From Opitutaceae bacterium (GTDB taxonomy: Bacteria > Verrucomicrobiota > Verrucomicrobiia > Opitutales > Opitutaceae), in contig PAUB01000015.1 of NCBI GenBank assembly GCA_002713695.1, positions 100,379-164,378 of the forward strand: DNA of 64,000 nucleotides. The letters run 5' to 3'. The notes beneath the pieces were generated by a model. The model ran no database searches and was not told the origin of the DNA. It worked only from the letters and a program-made list of their open reading frames with translations. Made by a program: the position numbers and the translations under genes. This document shows, piece after piece, positions 51,262 to 60,633 of the stretch (position 1 is its first letter; the number at the start of each line of letters is the position of its first letter).

Positions 51262-52848
51262 ATGCATACAACTGAAACTACCCCCTCACGCCTGAGAGCC
51301 TTGAAGCCCATGGGTGCAGCTCTGGCTGGATTAGTCCTGCTGTCTGGCTGCCAAACTTACGAACAACAATCTCAGGCTTTCACGAATGCCACCCGTAGTG
51401 GAAGCATTGCCCAAGCTGTGGGTGAAATCGAGCGTCGCGCCGAAGCGAGTAAGGGCAAGAAGGACGAGATCCTGCTTCGATTGGAACAAGGCGCGACTCT
51501 GCGCACCGCGGCAATGGCAAACCCATCTGAGGTTCCGCCGATTCCAAGCGAACCACTTCCACCTGTGGTTGAAGGAGAAGAACCGGTTGCACCAGTTGTT
51601 CCGACGGCTCGCGAGGTTCACGATTTCTACCAACGCCAAGCTCTGACCGCACTCGATCTCGCGGAAGAGAAGGTCAACGAGTGGGAAGAGAAGTCCAAGG
51701 TGAAGATGGGCTCGGAAATTGGGGCCGCGCTGACCAATCAGGCCAATCTGCCTTATCGTGGTCATTCCTACGACAAGGTGATGATGAACACCTACAAGGC
51801 ACTCAGTTACCTAGCGATTGGCGATGCCGACAGTGCTCGCGTTGAGCTCAACCGCTCTTTGCAACGTCAACGCGATGCCGTGGAAGAAAATTCCAAGCGT
51901 ATTGTGGAAGCACAGGACGAAGCTGAGAAAGCCCGCAATGGAGAGCTAAAAGATGAAAAGGGTAAGACGGCAAAATACGACGTGAGCCGGGCCCAATCGG
52001 ATGGCCGCAGTGGCCCTGCTTTGGAAGCCGCACTGCAGGCATCCATCGCGCGCATGCAGCCTTATGGTGACTACGTGAATCCTTTCTCAGTCTTCCTTGA
52101 TGGCTTGTATTACAGCGTCCTCGGCGTCGATGGTTCTGATTTTGAACGTGGGCGCAAATCACTTGAACGGGTTGCTGGTATCGTGCCGGATAATCCTTAT
52201 CTCGTATCTGATCTCGAGGCCGCGACTGCCGCCGCCGAAGGAAAGACGGTTGAAGGCGTCACCTACGTTATTTTCGAAACCGGCACGGCTCCATCCCGGG
52301 GCCAAATTCGGATCGATATTCCGACATACCTGGTGACGAGCAAATTGGCTTACGTTGGCGCGGCTTTCCCTAAACTGGAGTATAACGATGATTACATTTC
52401 CCATCTTGGGATCATCCTCAGTGATGGCGGCGAGACCTCCACTTCGGTGATCGCGAGTATGGACAGCGTCGTCGCGAATGATTTCAAAAATGCTTGGCCG
52501 GCGGTGGTCACGAAGTCCCTCATTGGCACAGCCACTAAAGCCATCATTCAAGCCGCGATTCAAAAAGAGATTGAGAATCGAGGCGGTTGGGCTGGACAGC
52601 TTTTGGCCGCGACTCTGGTCTCAGCTGCCTCTGCTTCGACCAACATAGCGGATACCCGCACTTGGACCTCCCTGCCGAAAGAATTCCAATACGCACGGGT
52701 CTCCACTCCCGAAAGTCGCGAGTTGGTTCTCGTTGCGGGTGGAGAACAAAAAACCGTTACATTGGAACCCGGCTCCGTTAATGTTGTTTATGTTAAATCG
52801 GCGTCTTCCACGGCGCCTCTCCACGTGTCTCAATTTGCGCTCAAATAA
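51262..52848 (+). CDS. Large COG3014-like lipoprotein
   Basis: A 528-residue lipoprotein: a long N-terminal leader (MHTTETTPSRLRALKPMGAA) and lipobox VLLSGC with the lipid Cys near residue 33. The body has TPR-like helical segments (NTYKALSYLAIGDADSARVE, LNRSLQRQRDAVEENSKRIV), a central PFSVFLDGLYYSVLGVDGSD, and a beta-rich part (VTYVIFETGTAPSRGQIRID). This layout matches the COG3014 family, which is known to sit beside YcfL and LpoB genes. Function unknown; an outer-membrane scaffold is plausible. It is 23 bases after the CsgG-like gene and 5 bases before the ycfL-like gene. Confidence 0.75.
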   Translation: MHTTETTPSRLRALKPMGAALAGLVLLSGCQTYEQQSQAFTNATRSGSIAQAVGEIERRAEASKGKKDEILLRLEQGATLRTAAMANPSEVPPIPSEPLPPVVEGEEPVAPVVPTAREVHDFYQRQALTALDLAEEKVNEWEEKSKVKMGSEIGAALTNQANLPYRGHSYDKVMMNTYKALSYLAIGDADSARVELNRSLQRQRDAVEENSKRIVEAQDEAEKARNGELKDEKGKTAKYDVSRAQSDGRSGPALEAALQASIARMQPYGDYVNPFSVFLDGLYYSVLGVDGSDFERGRKSLERVAGIVPDNPYLVSDLEAATAAAEGKTVEGVTYVIFETGTAPSRGQIRIDIPTYLVTSKLAYVGAAFPKLEYNDDYISHLGIILSDGGETSTSVIASMDSVVANDFKNAWPAVVTKSLIGTATKAIIQAAIQKEIENRGGWAGQLLAATLVSAASASTNIADTRTWTSLPKEFQYARVSTPESRELVLVAGGEQKTVTLEPGSVNVVYVKSASSTAPLHVSQFALK

Positions 52849-52853
52849 AAAAC

Positions 52854-53279
52854 ATGACATCTCAAACATACCAGCGAGCAGGTGCTACTCTGCTGATGGG
52901 CCTTGGCCTGATCTTTGCCGGCTGCGCTACGAATGTGAATTCGTATGAACGGGCCGATTCCATGGCCCCGCCCAGCTACGTGCCGGATCGTCGGGTGATC
53001 ACCGACGAATCGCTTTCACGCAAATTCCAAGTCGTCTCAATTAATCAGGCGACTGTTTCGGGCAACCTGCTCAAAGTGCAGGCGACCATTGCTAATCTGA
53101 AAAACAATCTGCGCACTTTGAACTACAAGTTCGAGTGGGTTGATCAGGATGGCATGGCCGTTGATTCACCCAACGAGACTTGGAAAGCCATCATGTTTCA
53201 GGGCCGCGAAACCAAGACCGTTTCTACGGTCGCCGTTTCTCCTCGGGCCGTGGATTTCCGACTCAAACTCCGCGAGTAA
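52854..53279 (+). CDS. YcfL-like (DUF1425) lipoprotein
   Basis: A 141-residue lipoprotein with lipobox LIFAGC (lipid Cys near residue 23). The mature domain matches YcfL: VITDESLSRKFQVVSINQAT, VQATIANLKNNLRTLNYKFE, WVDQDGMAVDSPNETWKAIM and the closing AVSPRAVDFRLKLRE. DUF1425 proteins accompany LpoB in many Gram-negative bacteria. It starts 5 bases after the large lipoprotein gene and ends 24 bases before lpoB. Confidence 0.87.
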   Translation: MTSQTYQRAGATLLMGLGLIFAGCATNVNSYERADSMAPPSYVPDRRVITDESLSRKFQVVSINQATVSGNLLKVQATIANLKNNLRTLNYKFEWVDQDGMAVDSPNETWKAIMFQGRETKTVSTVAVSPRAVDFRLKLRE

Positions 53280-53303
53280 TTAATCATCCAATTCTATCAA
53301 ATT

Positions 53304-53906
53304 ATGAAACTATCCTCCAAATTCATTGCCGTCCTCTCGGTCGGAACCGCTCTTTTCCTGACTGGTTGTGAAACTCCTACCGAAACCCGCACGGTCGACT
53401 CGAAAGGTCCCGAGGCGCTCAACACCTCTAACATCAACTCGCAGGATTGGGCCAATGCCGCCGATCAGCTCGTTAATTCTCTGCTCTCGGGTAATGCGCT
53501 TAATAATGCGCCCCGCACTCCGGCGGTTCTTGCGATTGATCGGGTGATCAACAATACCCAATTGATGGTCGATACTGACCTTCTCATCAAAAAAATCCGC
53601 GTCGCTCTTACGCAAACGGGGAAGATCGCGATCACGAATACGATGGGCTTAGGCGAGCGGGCAGTTGTGGCCGGTGAAGCCGCCGAACTTGAGGAAATGA
53701 TGTCGGGCAAGAAGCAAAAGATTATGGTGCCTGACTACACCCTCTACGCGAAACTCATCCAACAACGAGATCGCAACAAGCGGGTGACGCAAAACACCTA
53801 TTTCTTCCAGATGTCTCTCGTGCAAACCAGCACCGGACTCACCGTATGGGAAGAAGAGAAGTCCATCGCCAAGCAGACGAAGAACGCGAGCAAGCTCGGC
53901 TGGTAA
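53304..53906 (+). CDS. lpoB: LpoB-like penicillin-binding protein activator
   Basis: A 200-residue lipoprotein with lipobox FLTGC (lipid Cys near residue 23). After a linker (ETPTETRTVDSKGPEALNTS) comes the LpoB fold: DWANAADQLVNSLLSGNALN, PAVLAIDRVINNTQLMVDTD, LLIKKIRVALTQTGKIAITN and the late QMSLVQTSTGLTVWEEEKSI. In enterobacteria LpoB reaches from the outer membrane to activate PBP1B. Here the Pro/Gln-rich spacer is short, so reach could differ. It ends the operon with a terminator at 53931-53961. Confidence 0.88.
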   Translation: MKLSSKFIAVLSVGTALFLTGCETPTETRTVDSKGPEALNTSNINSQDWANAADQLVNSLLSGNALNNAPRTPAVLAIDRVINNTQLMVDTDLLIKKIRVALTQTGKIAITNTMGLGERAVVAGEAAELEEMMSGKKQKIMVPDYTLYAKLIQQRDRNKRVTQNTYFFQMSLVQTSTGLTVWEEEKSIAKQTKNASKLGW

Positions 53907-53930
53907 AGCATCTTCGAACTATTTAACGCA

Positions 53931-53961
53931 AAACGCACACGGAAGCGGGTGCGTTTTTTTG
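53931..53961 (+). terminator. Rho-independent terminator of the lipoprotein operon
   Basis: AAAACGCAC (53931-53939) and GTGCGTTTT (53950-53958) form a 9-bp stem with a 10-base loop ACGGAAGCGG, followed by more T residues (to 53961). It lies 25 bases after the lpoB stop. Confidence 0.88.
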
Positions 53962-53985
53962 TGCGCAAACCTTGTGGTTGGCTGC

Positions 53986-54294
53986 TTAGCCGCGATCCAA
54001 GGCGCGTTGTTCCGGGTCGGCGTGTTCGCGATAAAACAGCGCGGTGTGTCCGACGCTATTGATGAAATGGCAACGACCTTCACTAGCGATCTGTTCACAG
54101 AGCGTGGTGCGCTCGGCGCGCTCAATGCCGAGAAAACGAATCTTTACCAATTCATGGGCGCGCAGCTGGAGCTGGAGTTCGGAAAGGAACGTGGGCGTGA
54201 GTCTACTTTTGCCCAATTTGAGGGCTGGATCGAGACGTTGGCCGAGCCCGCGCAGTTGTTTCTTTTCCGCGCTGGATAGAGTAGAGTTTTCCAT
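53986..54294 (-). CDS. YhbY/CRM-domain RNA-binding protein
   Basis: A 102-residue single CRM domain: LSSAEKKQLRGLGQRLDPAL, KLGKSRLTPTFLSELQLQLR and AHELVKIRFLGIERAERTTL, ending INSVGHTALFYREH. YhbY binds pre-50S ribosomal particles. The conserved GxxG-like loop (LGKSRLT) replaces the classical GKxG; RNA binding through the same surface is expected. It lies directly behind the terminator, transcribed toward it, and next to the rsuA gene on the same strand. Confidence 0.9.
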   Translation of the reverse strand: MENSTLSSAEKKQLRGLGQRLDPALKLGKSRLTPTFLSELQLQLRAHELVKIRFLGIERAERTTLCEQIASEGRCHFINSVGHTALFYREHADPEQRALDRG

Positions 54295-54336
54295 ATTGGT
54301 CTCACGCTCGGATAAAGGCAGCGTCGCGCCAAGGAT

Positions 54337-55047
54337 TTAACTTGAGGCTGCAAACGTATCCAGCGGTAGCTCGCGCCACTTGCCCGGAGCGAGCTCGTCG
54401 AGCGTGAGCTCGCCTAATTGAGGGCGATGCAGCGCAAGCACTTCGCAACCTTGGCTGGCGAACATGCGGCGCACTTGGTGATATTTTCCTTCGGTGAGGA
54501 TTAGCTTGGCCTCGCGAGAGCTATTCATCGTGAGCGTGGCCGGAGCGCAGGGTTGTTTCTCACCTTCCAAGGTGAGAGTGCCGGCAGCGAAGAGTTCGGC
54601 GAGTCCGGCCGGCGGTTCACGATCAAGGGTCGCGTGATATGTCTTCGGGACTTTGTGTTTGGGCGAGGTGAGGCGGTGAACGAGTTGGCTCTGATCGGTG
54701 AGAAGCAGCAAGCCACTGGTGTCTTTGTCGAGTCGGCCGACGGAAGTGATCACAGGATTGCGCGCACGCCACCGCTCGGGCAGCAATGAATAGATATTGG
54801 GCCCATCGCGTTCTTCGTGCGAACATACCAAGCCGAGTGGCTTGTGCAAAAGCAGGAGGAGTCCGTCGGGATGATCGAGTGGTTGTCCGTCAATCTGCAC
54901 ATTAGCCGGATCGACCTTGGTCGCCGCATTGCTGATCGGCTTGTCTTGGGCGGTGACTGCGTGGGCCTTTAGAAAGGCGCGCGCTTCGCGTCGGGAGCAA
55001 TAACCGAGGTTGGCGAGGATTTGATCGAGGCGACGCATCGTGCGCAT
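54337..55047 (-). CDS. rsuA: RsuA/RluB-family 16S/23S pseudouridine synthase
   Basis: A 236-residue enzyme. An S4 domain comes first (MRRLDQILANLGYCSRREAR, AFLKAHAVT). The catalytic domain has LLLLHKPLGLVCSHEERDGP, the active Asp in SVGRLDKDTSGLLLLTDQSQ, KTYHATLDREP, and the EGKYHQVRRMFASQGCEVLA segment. Absence of a long C-terminal tail and the 'VCSHEERDG..iysLLPER' text fit RsuA (16S U516) rather than RluB. ATG 55038 (MRRLDQ) is also possible. Confidence 0.88.
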   Translation of the reverse strand: MRTMRRLDQILANLGYCSRREARAFLKAHAVTAQDKPISNAATKVDPANVQIDGQPLDHPDGLLLLLHKPLGLVCSHEERDGPNIYSLLPERWRARNPVITSVGRLDKDTSGLLLLTDQSQLVHRLTSPKHKVPKTYHATLDREPPAGLAELFAAGTLTLEGEKQPCAPATLTMNSSREAKLILTEGKYHQVRRMFASQGCEVLALHRPQLGELTLDELAPGKWRELPLDTFAASS

Positions 55048-55122
55048 GCAAACATGCTTCGGAGTGAGGGCACGACGAAAATGGTTTCAACTGCGCGGAA
55101 TATTCGTGCGTAGTAGTGAGGT

Positions 55123-56271
55123 ATGTTGCTTCAACTTGGTTTATTGCTCCCTGCCCTTGCGTTATGCGGCTTATCGCTGCTGACCTGCGTGCGGGTGCCG
55201 GTGATCATCCCGTGGCGCGCGACGGTGATCGCGGGCGAATACGGGCACAGCTTTGCGCTGGGGGCAGGTGGCTGGGCGCTTATCATTTGGATGTTGCGGG
55301 GAGAACCGATGGGCCTATCGGTCGCCGCGATATTGTTTTGCGGAATCGCCATCGTCTGTTTTCTGCGACCGGTATTCAGCGCGCGACGGGTGTCAGCTAC
55401 GTTGCACGAACAGATGACGAAGGGGTGGAGTTCATCAGGAGGTGATTCGTCAGCCTTTTCCTTGAGGCGACTTTGGAAGGCGCGACCGGATAAAGTCGCG
55501 GTCGAGACGCATGAGTATACGGGGGGGGTGAAACTGGATTTTCGCCGCGCAGTGAATCGGGATGGCGCCGCGCCTTGCGTGATCATGATTCACGGCGGTG
55601 GTTGGGATAGCGGAGATCGGGTTGAGATTCCGTTCTTCAACAATTGGCTCGCGCGTGAGGGTTACGCGGTCGCGTCGGTCGATTACCGGTTGGCGCCGGA
55701 GCATATCTGGCCGGCACAACGCGACGATGTTTTGAGCGCGATGCAGTGGCTCAAGAGCCACGCGAGTGAATTTGGAATCGATCCGAAGAAGTTTGTTTTG
55801 ATGGGCCGTTCGGCGGGTGGTCAAATCGCCAGCGCGACGGCTTACACGGCTCAGGATGAATCGATTTGTGGTCTGATCGCACTCTACGCGCCGCACGATA
55901 TGCCTTTCGCGTGGTCTGTTTCGCGGCCGGATGATGCGTTGAATTCGGTGAATTTGATGCGCCAGTATTTGGGCGGTCCTCCGGATACCCCTGAGCGTGA
56001 GGAGCGCTATCGTTCGGCCAGTGGGCATCTCAATATCGCGCCGGCGCGACAGGTGCCGACTCTGCTCATGCATGGCCTGATTGATACTTTAGTGTGGTAT
56101 CGGCATAGCAGGCGCTTTGCGGCAAGTCTCACGGAGGCCGGCCAGCCGCATGTTTTGGTCGAGCTGCCCTGGGCCGCCCATGCTTTTGAGTATAACCTCT
56201 CTGGTCCGGCGGGACAGCTCACGACCTATGCAGTGCGGCGTTTTCTGCATTCGGTGACTGATGATAGCTAA
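55123..56271 (+). CDS. Membrane-anchored alpha/beta-hydrolase (esterase)
   Basis: A 382-residue protein. The first 90 residues hold three hydrophobic segments (LGLLLPALALCGLSLLTCV, a WALIIWMLRGEP region and VAAILFCGIAIVCFLRPVF), then a soluble hydrolase of the hormone-sensitive-lipase/BD-FAE type: MIHGGGWDSGDR oxyanion loop, VDYRLAPEHIWPAQRDDVLS, the nucleophile GRSAGGQIASATAY, and the LMHGLIDTLVWYRHSRRF Asp and WAAHAFEYN His. The triad is complete. An acylated sugar or lipid could be the substrate. Confidence 0.88.
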   Translation: MLLQLGLLLPALALCGLSLLTCVRVPVIIPWRATVIAGEYGHSFALGAGGWALIIWMLRGEPMGLSVAAILFCGIAIVCFLRPVFSARRVSATLHEQMTKGWSSSGGDSSAFSLRRLWKARPDKVAVETHEYTGGVKLDFRRAVNRDGAAPCVIMIHGGGWDSGDRVEIPFFNNWLAREGYAVASVDYRLAPEHIWPAQRDDVLSAMQWLKSHASEFGIDPKKFVLMGRSAGGQIASATAYTAQDESICGLIALYAPHDMPFAWSVSRPDDALNSVNLMRQYLGGPPDTPEREERYRSASGHLNIAPARQVPTLLMHGLIDTLVWYRHSRRFAASLTEAGQPHVLVELPWAAHAFEYNLSGPAGQLTTYAVRRFLHSVTDDS

Positions 56272-56359
56272 ATCGTATCTTGGTCGATACATATCGCGAT
56301 TTTGCTCGGCAATCAGCGTGGTATCTGGGAAGCCTGAACCCTTAGGATTTTTATCTATT

Positions 56360-57904
56360 ATGGCAATTTGGGAATATAAAGTGATCTCCAGCGGTAAGGG
56401 CGGTTTTGCAACGCCGGTTATGTTGGAAAAGTTTCTTAACGACCTCGGCAAAGAGGAGTGGGAAGTTATCGAATTTACGACGCCAGCGGACAATCCGCTC
56501 GCGTTTAGCGGTCTCGCACGACGTCCGACCCAGCGAGATTGGACGTTGGCCGATGCGGCTGCGGCTGCCGCCAAGGAAGAAGCGGGTAAACTGCGCGAAG
56601 AGTTTGAGGCAAAGTTCAAGGGACTTGCCCCGACCGGTGGAACTGAAGACGACGATTCCGAACTTGCGGAGAACGAGGACGACTATCGTCGCCCCGTGGA
56701 TACTTCGCGCGATCAGGATCCGGATGCTGATGATGAAGAAGACGCGCCCAAGGATGAATGGGAGCAACTAATGGAGGATGACGATCTCCCTACGTTCTTC
56801 GAAGCGATGCGCCCTCATATGCGGCGGAATCAACGCGGAGCAGGCATTTCTGTGGGCGTGAGTTATCTGGCCAACAAGTGGAATTTCGATGACGCGGATA
56901 TCATTGGTGCGCTCGAAGAGTGCGGTTTTGTTCTGCCCGAGGATGAGGATTCCAAACCCGCTTATCTCGATTACGACGGAGACCTTTTCTGGGTGAACAT
57001 CAATCGTCGCGGCGAGCTTTGGATCAACACCAAGGAAAAGCCGATGCCGGTGTTCCGCACGGTGGCTGGTGAGCCGATCGAGGTTGAAGAAGAACCCCAG
57101 AAGAAGGGGAAGAAATCCGCCGAAAAGTCGAAGGCTGATTCGAAGTCCGACAAACCTGAGAAATCAGATCAACCCAAACAAGAAGACACCTCCGGAGCAC
57201 CTTTGCCGAAGGGTGAAGAGTTCCTCGCGTTGATCCGCCCAAAGATGCGCCGCAGCCGTCGCGACCCTGGACATTCGGGTAGTATGACTTTCCTTTCCCG
57301 TGCGTTGAAATGTTCAGCGGAAGATCTGCAAGCTGCCTTTGAAAACCTAGGGCTTTCGCTCAGCGAAAACAAAGACGAGAAGACTGAGCCCACGGTAATT
57401 GGCGACGAACTCTGGTGGTTAAACCAAGACTCGCGCGGCGGTGTCTGGATCAACGGTCGTGAAAATAAGGACAACGACGAAGCGGCTCCGAAGTCCAAGG
57501 GTGATGCCAAACTGTCACTCCTGAGTTCGGCTCGACCTCATCTGACGACCGTCCGCAAGGGCACCTTTTCTCAGGAAACGGGAGCCGTGGCCGCGAAGCT
57601 TGAACAACCGTCTGAAGACTTCCTGAACGCACTCGTAGCTGCCGGTCTCATGGTGCCGGAAAAGCCGCGCCAGAAACCTGTGATCGTGGATCAGGGTGGG
57701 CAGAGCTTTTGGCTCACGCGCAACACCAAGGATCAGATCTTGCTTAACGCCAAGGTCGCTGAGAAACCGGAAGGCGAGGCGGAGAGTGCTTCTGAAGAGC
57801 CAGTCGAGTCACCAACCAAAGAGGAGCCTGCTCCTGATGCCAAAGAAAAGAAAACACGTCGACCGCGCACGCGGAAGAAACCAGCTGATAAGAAGGAAGG
57901 CTGA
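56360..57904 (+). CDS. Protein with DUF4177-like N-terminus and three copies of an unnamed ~85-residue domain
   Basis: A 514-residue acidic/basic mixed protein. ATG 56360 is chosen because MAIWEYKVISSGKGGFATPV starts a compact domain (DUF4177-like: EKFLNDLGKEEWEVIEF). After an acidic linker, three repeats follow. Each opens with RPHM or RPKM and RR, then a helix with LAN or LSRAL, a D-x-x-x-AL/AF-x-x-x-G block (ALEECGFVLPE, AFENLGLSLSE, ALVAAGLMVPE), and closes with a FWVN/WWLN/FWLT strand and a WIN or LLN strand (LWINTKEK, VWINGRENK, ILLNAKVAEK). Lys-rich linkers separate them, and the C-terminus is basic (KTRRPRTRKKPADKKEG). The repeats look like winged-helix-sized units. A nucleic-acid or ribosome role is only a guess. 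Confidence 0.75.
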   Translation: MAIWEYKVISSGKGGFATPVMLEKFLNDLGKEEWEVIEFTTPADNPLAFSGLARRPTQRDWTLADAAAAAAKEEAGKLREEFEAKFKGLAPTGGTEDDDSELAENEDDYRRPVDTSRDQDPDADDEEDAPKDEWEQLMEDDDLPTFFEAMRPHMRRNQRGAGISVGVSYLANKWNFDDADIIGALEECGFVLPEDEDSKPAYLDYDGDLFWVNINRRGELWINTKEKPMPVFRTVAGEPIEVEEEPQKKGKKSAEKSKADSKSDKPEKSDQPKQEDTSGAPLPKGEEFLALIRPKMRRSRRDPGHSGSMTFLSRALKCSAEDLQAAFENLGLSLSENKDEKTEPTVIGDELWWLNQDSRGGVWINGRENKDNDEAAPKSKGDAKLSLLSSARPHLTTVRKGTFSQETGAVAAKLEQPSEDFLNALVAAGLMVPEKPRQKPVIVDQGGQSFWLTRNTKDQILLNAKVAEKPEGEAESASEEPVESPTKEEPAPDAKEKKTRRPRTRKKPADKKEG

Positions 57905-57943
57905 TCGCAGCCTGAACAGCCCTACGGGAGCCCTTCAGGTGAA

Positions 57944-59296
57944 CTAAAATTCTGCATTGCCTGGGGTGCGGGCGAAGGGGATGACGTCGCGGATATTGGC
58001 GACGCCGGTGACGAACATGAGCATGCGTTCGAAGCCGAGGCCGAAGCCGGAGTGGGGCACGCTACCGTAGCGACGTAGATCGACATACCACCAGTAGTCC
58101 TTCTCGTTGAGATCGTGGTTGGCCATGTTTTCCCGGAGCACTTCAAGGCGTTCTTCGCGTTGGCTGCCGCCGATGATCTCGCCGATTCCGGGCACGAGTA
58201 AATCCATCGCGGCGACGGTTTCGCGATCTGGTGATTCGCCCTCATTGACGCGCATGTAAAACGGTTTCAGCGAGCGCGGATAATCGTGGATGGTGACCGG
58301 GCACTTGAAGTGCTCTTCGGTCAGGTAGCGTTCGTGTTCGCTTTGGAGATTGTCGCCCCATTTGACGGGCTTCTCCCACTTCTTGCCGCTTTGCTCGATG
58401 ATCGAGATGGCTTCGGTGTAGCTGCAGCGCACGAAAGGTTTCTCCAACACTAAATCGAGGTTGGTGAGCAATTCCTTATCGACGAACTTGCCGAAGAATT
58501 CGAGGTCGTCGGCGCAGTGCTCTTTCACGTCGCGCACGAGGTATTTCACGAACTCTTCTGCGAGATCCATGTTGCCCTGCAGGTTGCAGAACGCGACTTC
58601 GGGCTCGATCATCCAGAACTCCGCAGCGTGACGCGAGGTGTTGGAGTTCTCGGCGCGAAAGGTCGGACCAAAGGTGTAGATGTTGCTCAGCGCGCTGGCG
58701 AAAATCTCGCCTTCGAGCTGTCCGCTGACGGTCAAGTAGGTAGATTTCTCGAAGAAATCCTGTGCGTAATCGACTTCGCCTGACGGGTTGAGCGGAGGCT
58801 TTTTCGGATCCAGCGTGGAGACGCGAAACATCTCACCCGCACCTTCGCAATCACTGGCAGTGATGAGCGGCGTGTGCACGTAGCAAAACTTCCGTTCTTG
58901 GAAAAATTGGTGAATGGCGTAGGCGAGCCGACTGCGCACGCGAAAGACCGCGCCGAACAGATTCGAGCGCGGACGCAAATGGGCTATCTCGCGGAGAAAT
59001 TCGAGCGAATGCCCTTTCTTCTGGAGCGGGTAATCGCTCTCCGCTTCGCCCACGACTTGGAAACTGGTGGCGACGACTTCCCATTTTTGGCCGCCGCCTT
59101 GAGACGCGACTAACTTCCCATTCACCTCAACCGAGGCTCCGGTTTGAGCGCGCGCGACTTGCGCGTAATCCGCGAGGGAAGCATCGACGATGATCTGGAG
59201 TCCTTTGAGCGAAGAACCGTCGTTGAGTTCGATAAAGGAGAACTTTTTCGCATCGCGCTTCGTGCGCACCCAACCCTGCAGTAGGATCTGATCCAT
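57944..59296 (-). CDS. asnS: Asparaginyl-tRNA synthetase
   Basis: A class IIb synthetase of about 450 residues. ATG 59296 ([20 protein letters not shown]) is preferred since the OB-fold anticodon domain begins here. Motif 2 is [20 protein letters not shown], with MIEPEVAF; motif 3 is [20 protein letters not shown]. The '[11 protein letters not shown]' segment and [12 protein letters not shown] mark AsnRS rather than AspRS. The length is normal. Confidence 0.95.
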   Translation of the reverse strand: MDQILLQGWVRTKRDAKKFSFIELNDGSSLKGLQIIVDASLADYAQVARAQTGASVEVNGKLVASQGGGQKWEVVATSFQVVGEAESDYPLQKKGHSLEFLREIAHLRPRSNLFGAVFRVRSRLAYAIHQFFQERKFCYVHTPLITASDCEGAGEMFRVSTLDPKKPPLNPSGEVDYAQDFFEKSTYLTVSGQLEGEIFASALSNIYTFGPTFRAENSNTSRHAAEFWMIEPEVAFCNLQGNMDLAEEFVKYLVRDVKEHCADDLEFFGKFVDKELLTNLDLVLEKPFVRCSYTEAISIIEQSGKKWEKPVKWGDNLQSEHERYLTEEHFKCPVTIHDYPRSLKPFYMRVNEGESPDRETVAAMDLLVPGIGEIIGGSQREERLEVLRENMANHDLNEKDYWWYVDLRRYGSVPHSGFGLGFERMLMFVTGVANIRDVIPFARTPGNAEF

Positions 59297-59490
59297 AGGG
59301 TTGGAAGAGTTGTGGGCGGCTTTAACTAAAGTGCGTTGCATCTCTCATACGAAGCAGAGAGCGGTGGCGGTGGCAAATCTGGAAACCTCGACACCGCTGT
59401 TATTGAAAGTGGACATCAAGAGAAGTTGGCTTTTCGCTAGCTGCCTTGAGATCACCATTGTGGTCTGCTTCATCAAAACCCTTTAAAAGT

Positions 59491-60624
59491 ATGATTTGTT
59501 ACGTTGTTGCGGAAACCAACCAGGATGAAAGCCGCGCGGCATTGACGCCGACAAGTGCTGCCGGACTGGTAAAACTGGGGCTCACAGTCCAAGCCCAACC
59601 CGGACTCGGTGCGAAGGCACATTATCCGGATGCCGATTATGCGGAAGCTGGCGTCGAACTCGTCGCAGACCACGCCGCCGCTTTGGGTGCAGCTGATCTC
59701 GTCTTGCGAGTGAGAAAGCCGTCGCCGGAAGACATCGCGGGAATGAAACGCGGTTCCTGGCACGTTAGCTTTCTCGATCCGTTTAACGAAAAGGATCTCA
59801 TCGGTTCATTTTCGAGCGCGGGTGTAAACGCGGTCAGCTTGGAAATGATTCCGCGCACGACTTTGGCGCAGAAGATGGACGCGCTCAGTTCGCAGGCGAG
59901 CTTGGCGGGATACGCTGCCGTTGTTGAAGGAGCGCAGCGTTTGCAAATGGCACTTCCCATGATGATGACACCCGCGGGCACGATCATGCCGTCGCGTGTG
60001 TTTGTGATCGGTGCAGGTGTGGCGGGCTTGCAGGCCATCGCGACCGCGAAACGTCTCGGCGCGCGCGTCGATGCTTTTGACACGCGCCCTGTGGTTGAAG
60101 AGCAGGTGCGCTCGCTCGGAGCGAAATTTGTGAAGATCGATTTAGGAGAGACCGGCCAGACGGCTGGTGGTTACGCCAAGGCGCTCACTCCCGAACAGGT
60201 TGAAAAACAACAAGCGGGGATGGCTAAGATCATCGCCCAATCCGATATTGTTATCACCACGGCTAAGTTGTTTGGCCGTCAGGCTCCTAAGCTGGTCACT
60301 GAAGCGATGCTCGCGGGAATGAAATCCGGTAGCGTGGTCGTCGATCTCGCGGTAGAAGGCGGCGGCAATGTCGTCGGTTCGAAATCGGGCGAAGATGTCA
60401 TGACCGACAATGGCGTGACGATCATCGGCCATCCTTGTTTGGAAGGCACCGTGGCGACGCACTCGACTCAGGTGCTCGCGGCGAATTACGCGGCGTGGAT
60501 CACCCATTTCTGGGATGATGAGAAAAAGGAATTTAACGCTGATCTTACCGACGAGATCATGAGTGGCTGTCTGATCACCCACGACGGAGCTATCGTTCAC
60601 CCCCAATTTGCAGATAAATCCTGA
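59491..60624 (+). CDS. pntA: NAD(P) transhydrogenase, soluble alpha1 subunit
   Basis: A 377-residue NAD-binding subunit. ATG 59491 (MICYVVAETNQDESRAALTP) fits the family start. Motifs: AGLVKLGLTVQAQPGLGAKA, MALPMMMTPAGTIMPSRVFV, the dinucleotide fold VIGAGVAGLQAIATAKRLGA and RVDAFDTRPVVEEQV, and GKTP-like loop text. In split (Rhodospirillum-type) enzymes this subunit (dI) transfers hydride from NADH. It is followed after 9 bases by the alpha2 gene. Confidence 0.95.
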   Translation: MICYVVAETNQDESRAALTPTSAAGLVKLGLTVQAQPGLGAKAHYPDADYAEAGVELVADHAAALGAADLVLRVRKPSPEDIAGMKRGSWHVSFLDPFNEKDLIGSFSSAGVNAVSLEMIPRTTLAQKMDALSSQASLAGYAAVVEGAQRLQMALPMMMTPAGTIMPSRVFVIGAGVAGLQAIATAKRLGARVDAFDTRPVVEEQVRSLGAKFVKIDLGETGQTAGGYAKALTPEQVEKQQAGMAKIIAQSDIVITTAKLFGRQAPKLVTEAMLAGMKSGSVVVDLAVEGGGNVVGSKSGEDVMTDNGVTIIGHPCLEGTVATHSTQVLAANYAAWITHFWDDEKKEFNADLTDEIMSGCLITHDGAIVHPQFADKS

Positions 60625-60633
60625 TTACCCGCT

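Noticed and set aside
57912..57940. Hairpin CCTGAA/TTCAGG between the repeat protein and asnS as a terminator
   Set aside because: Only six firm base pairs and no T-run on either strand.
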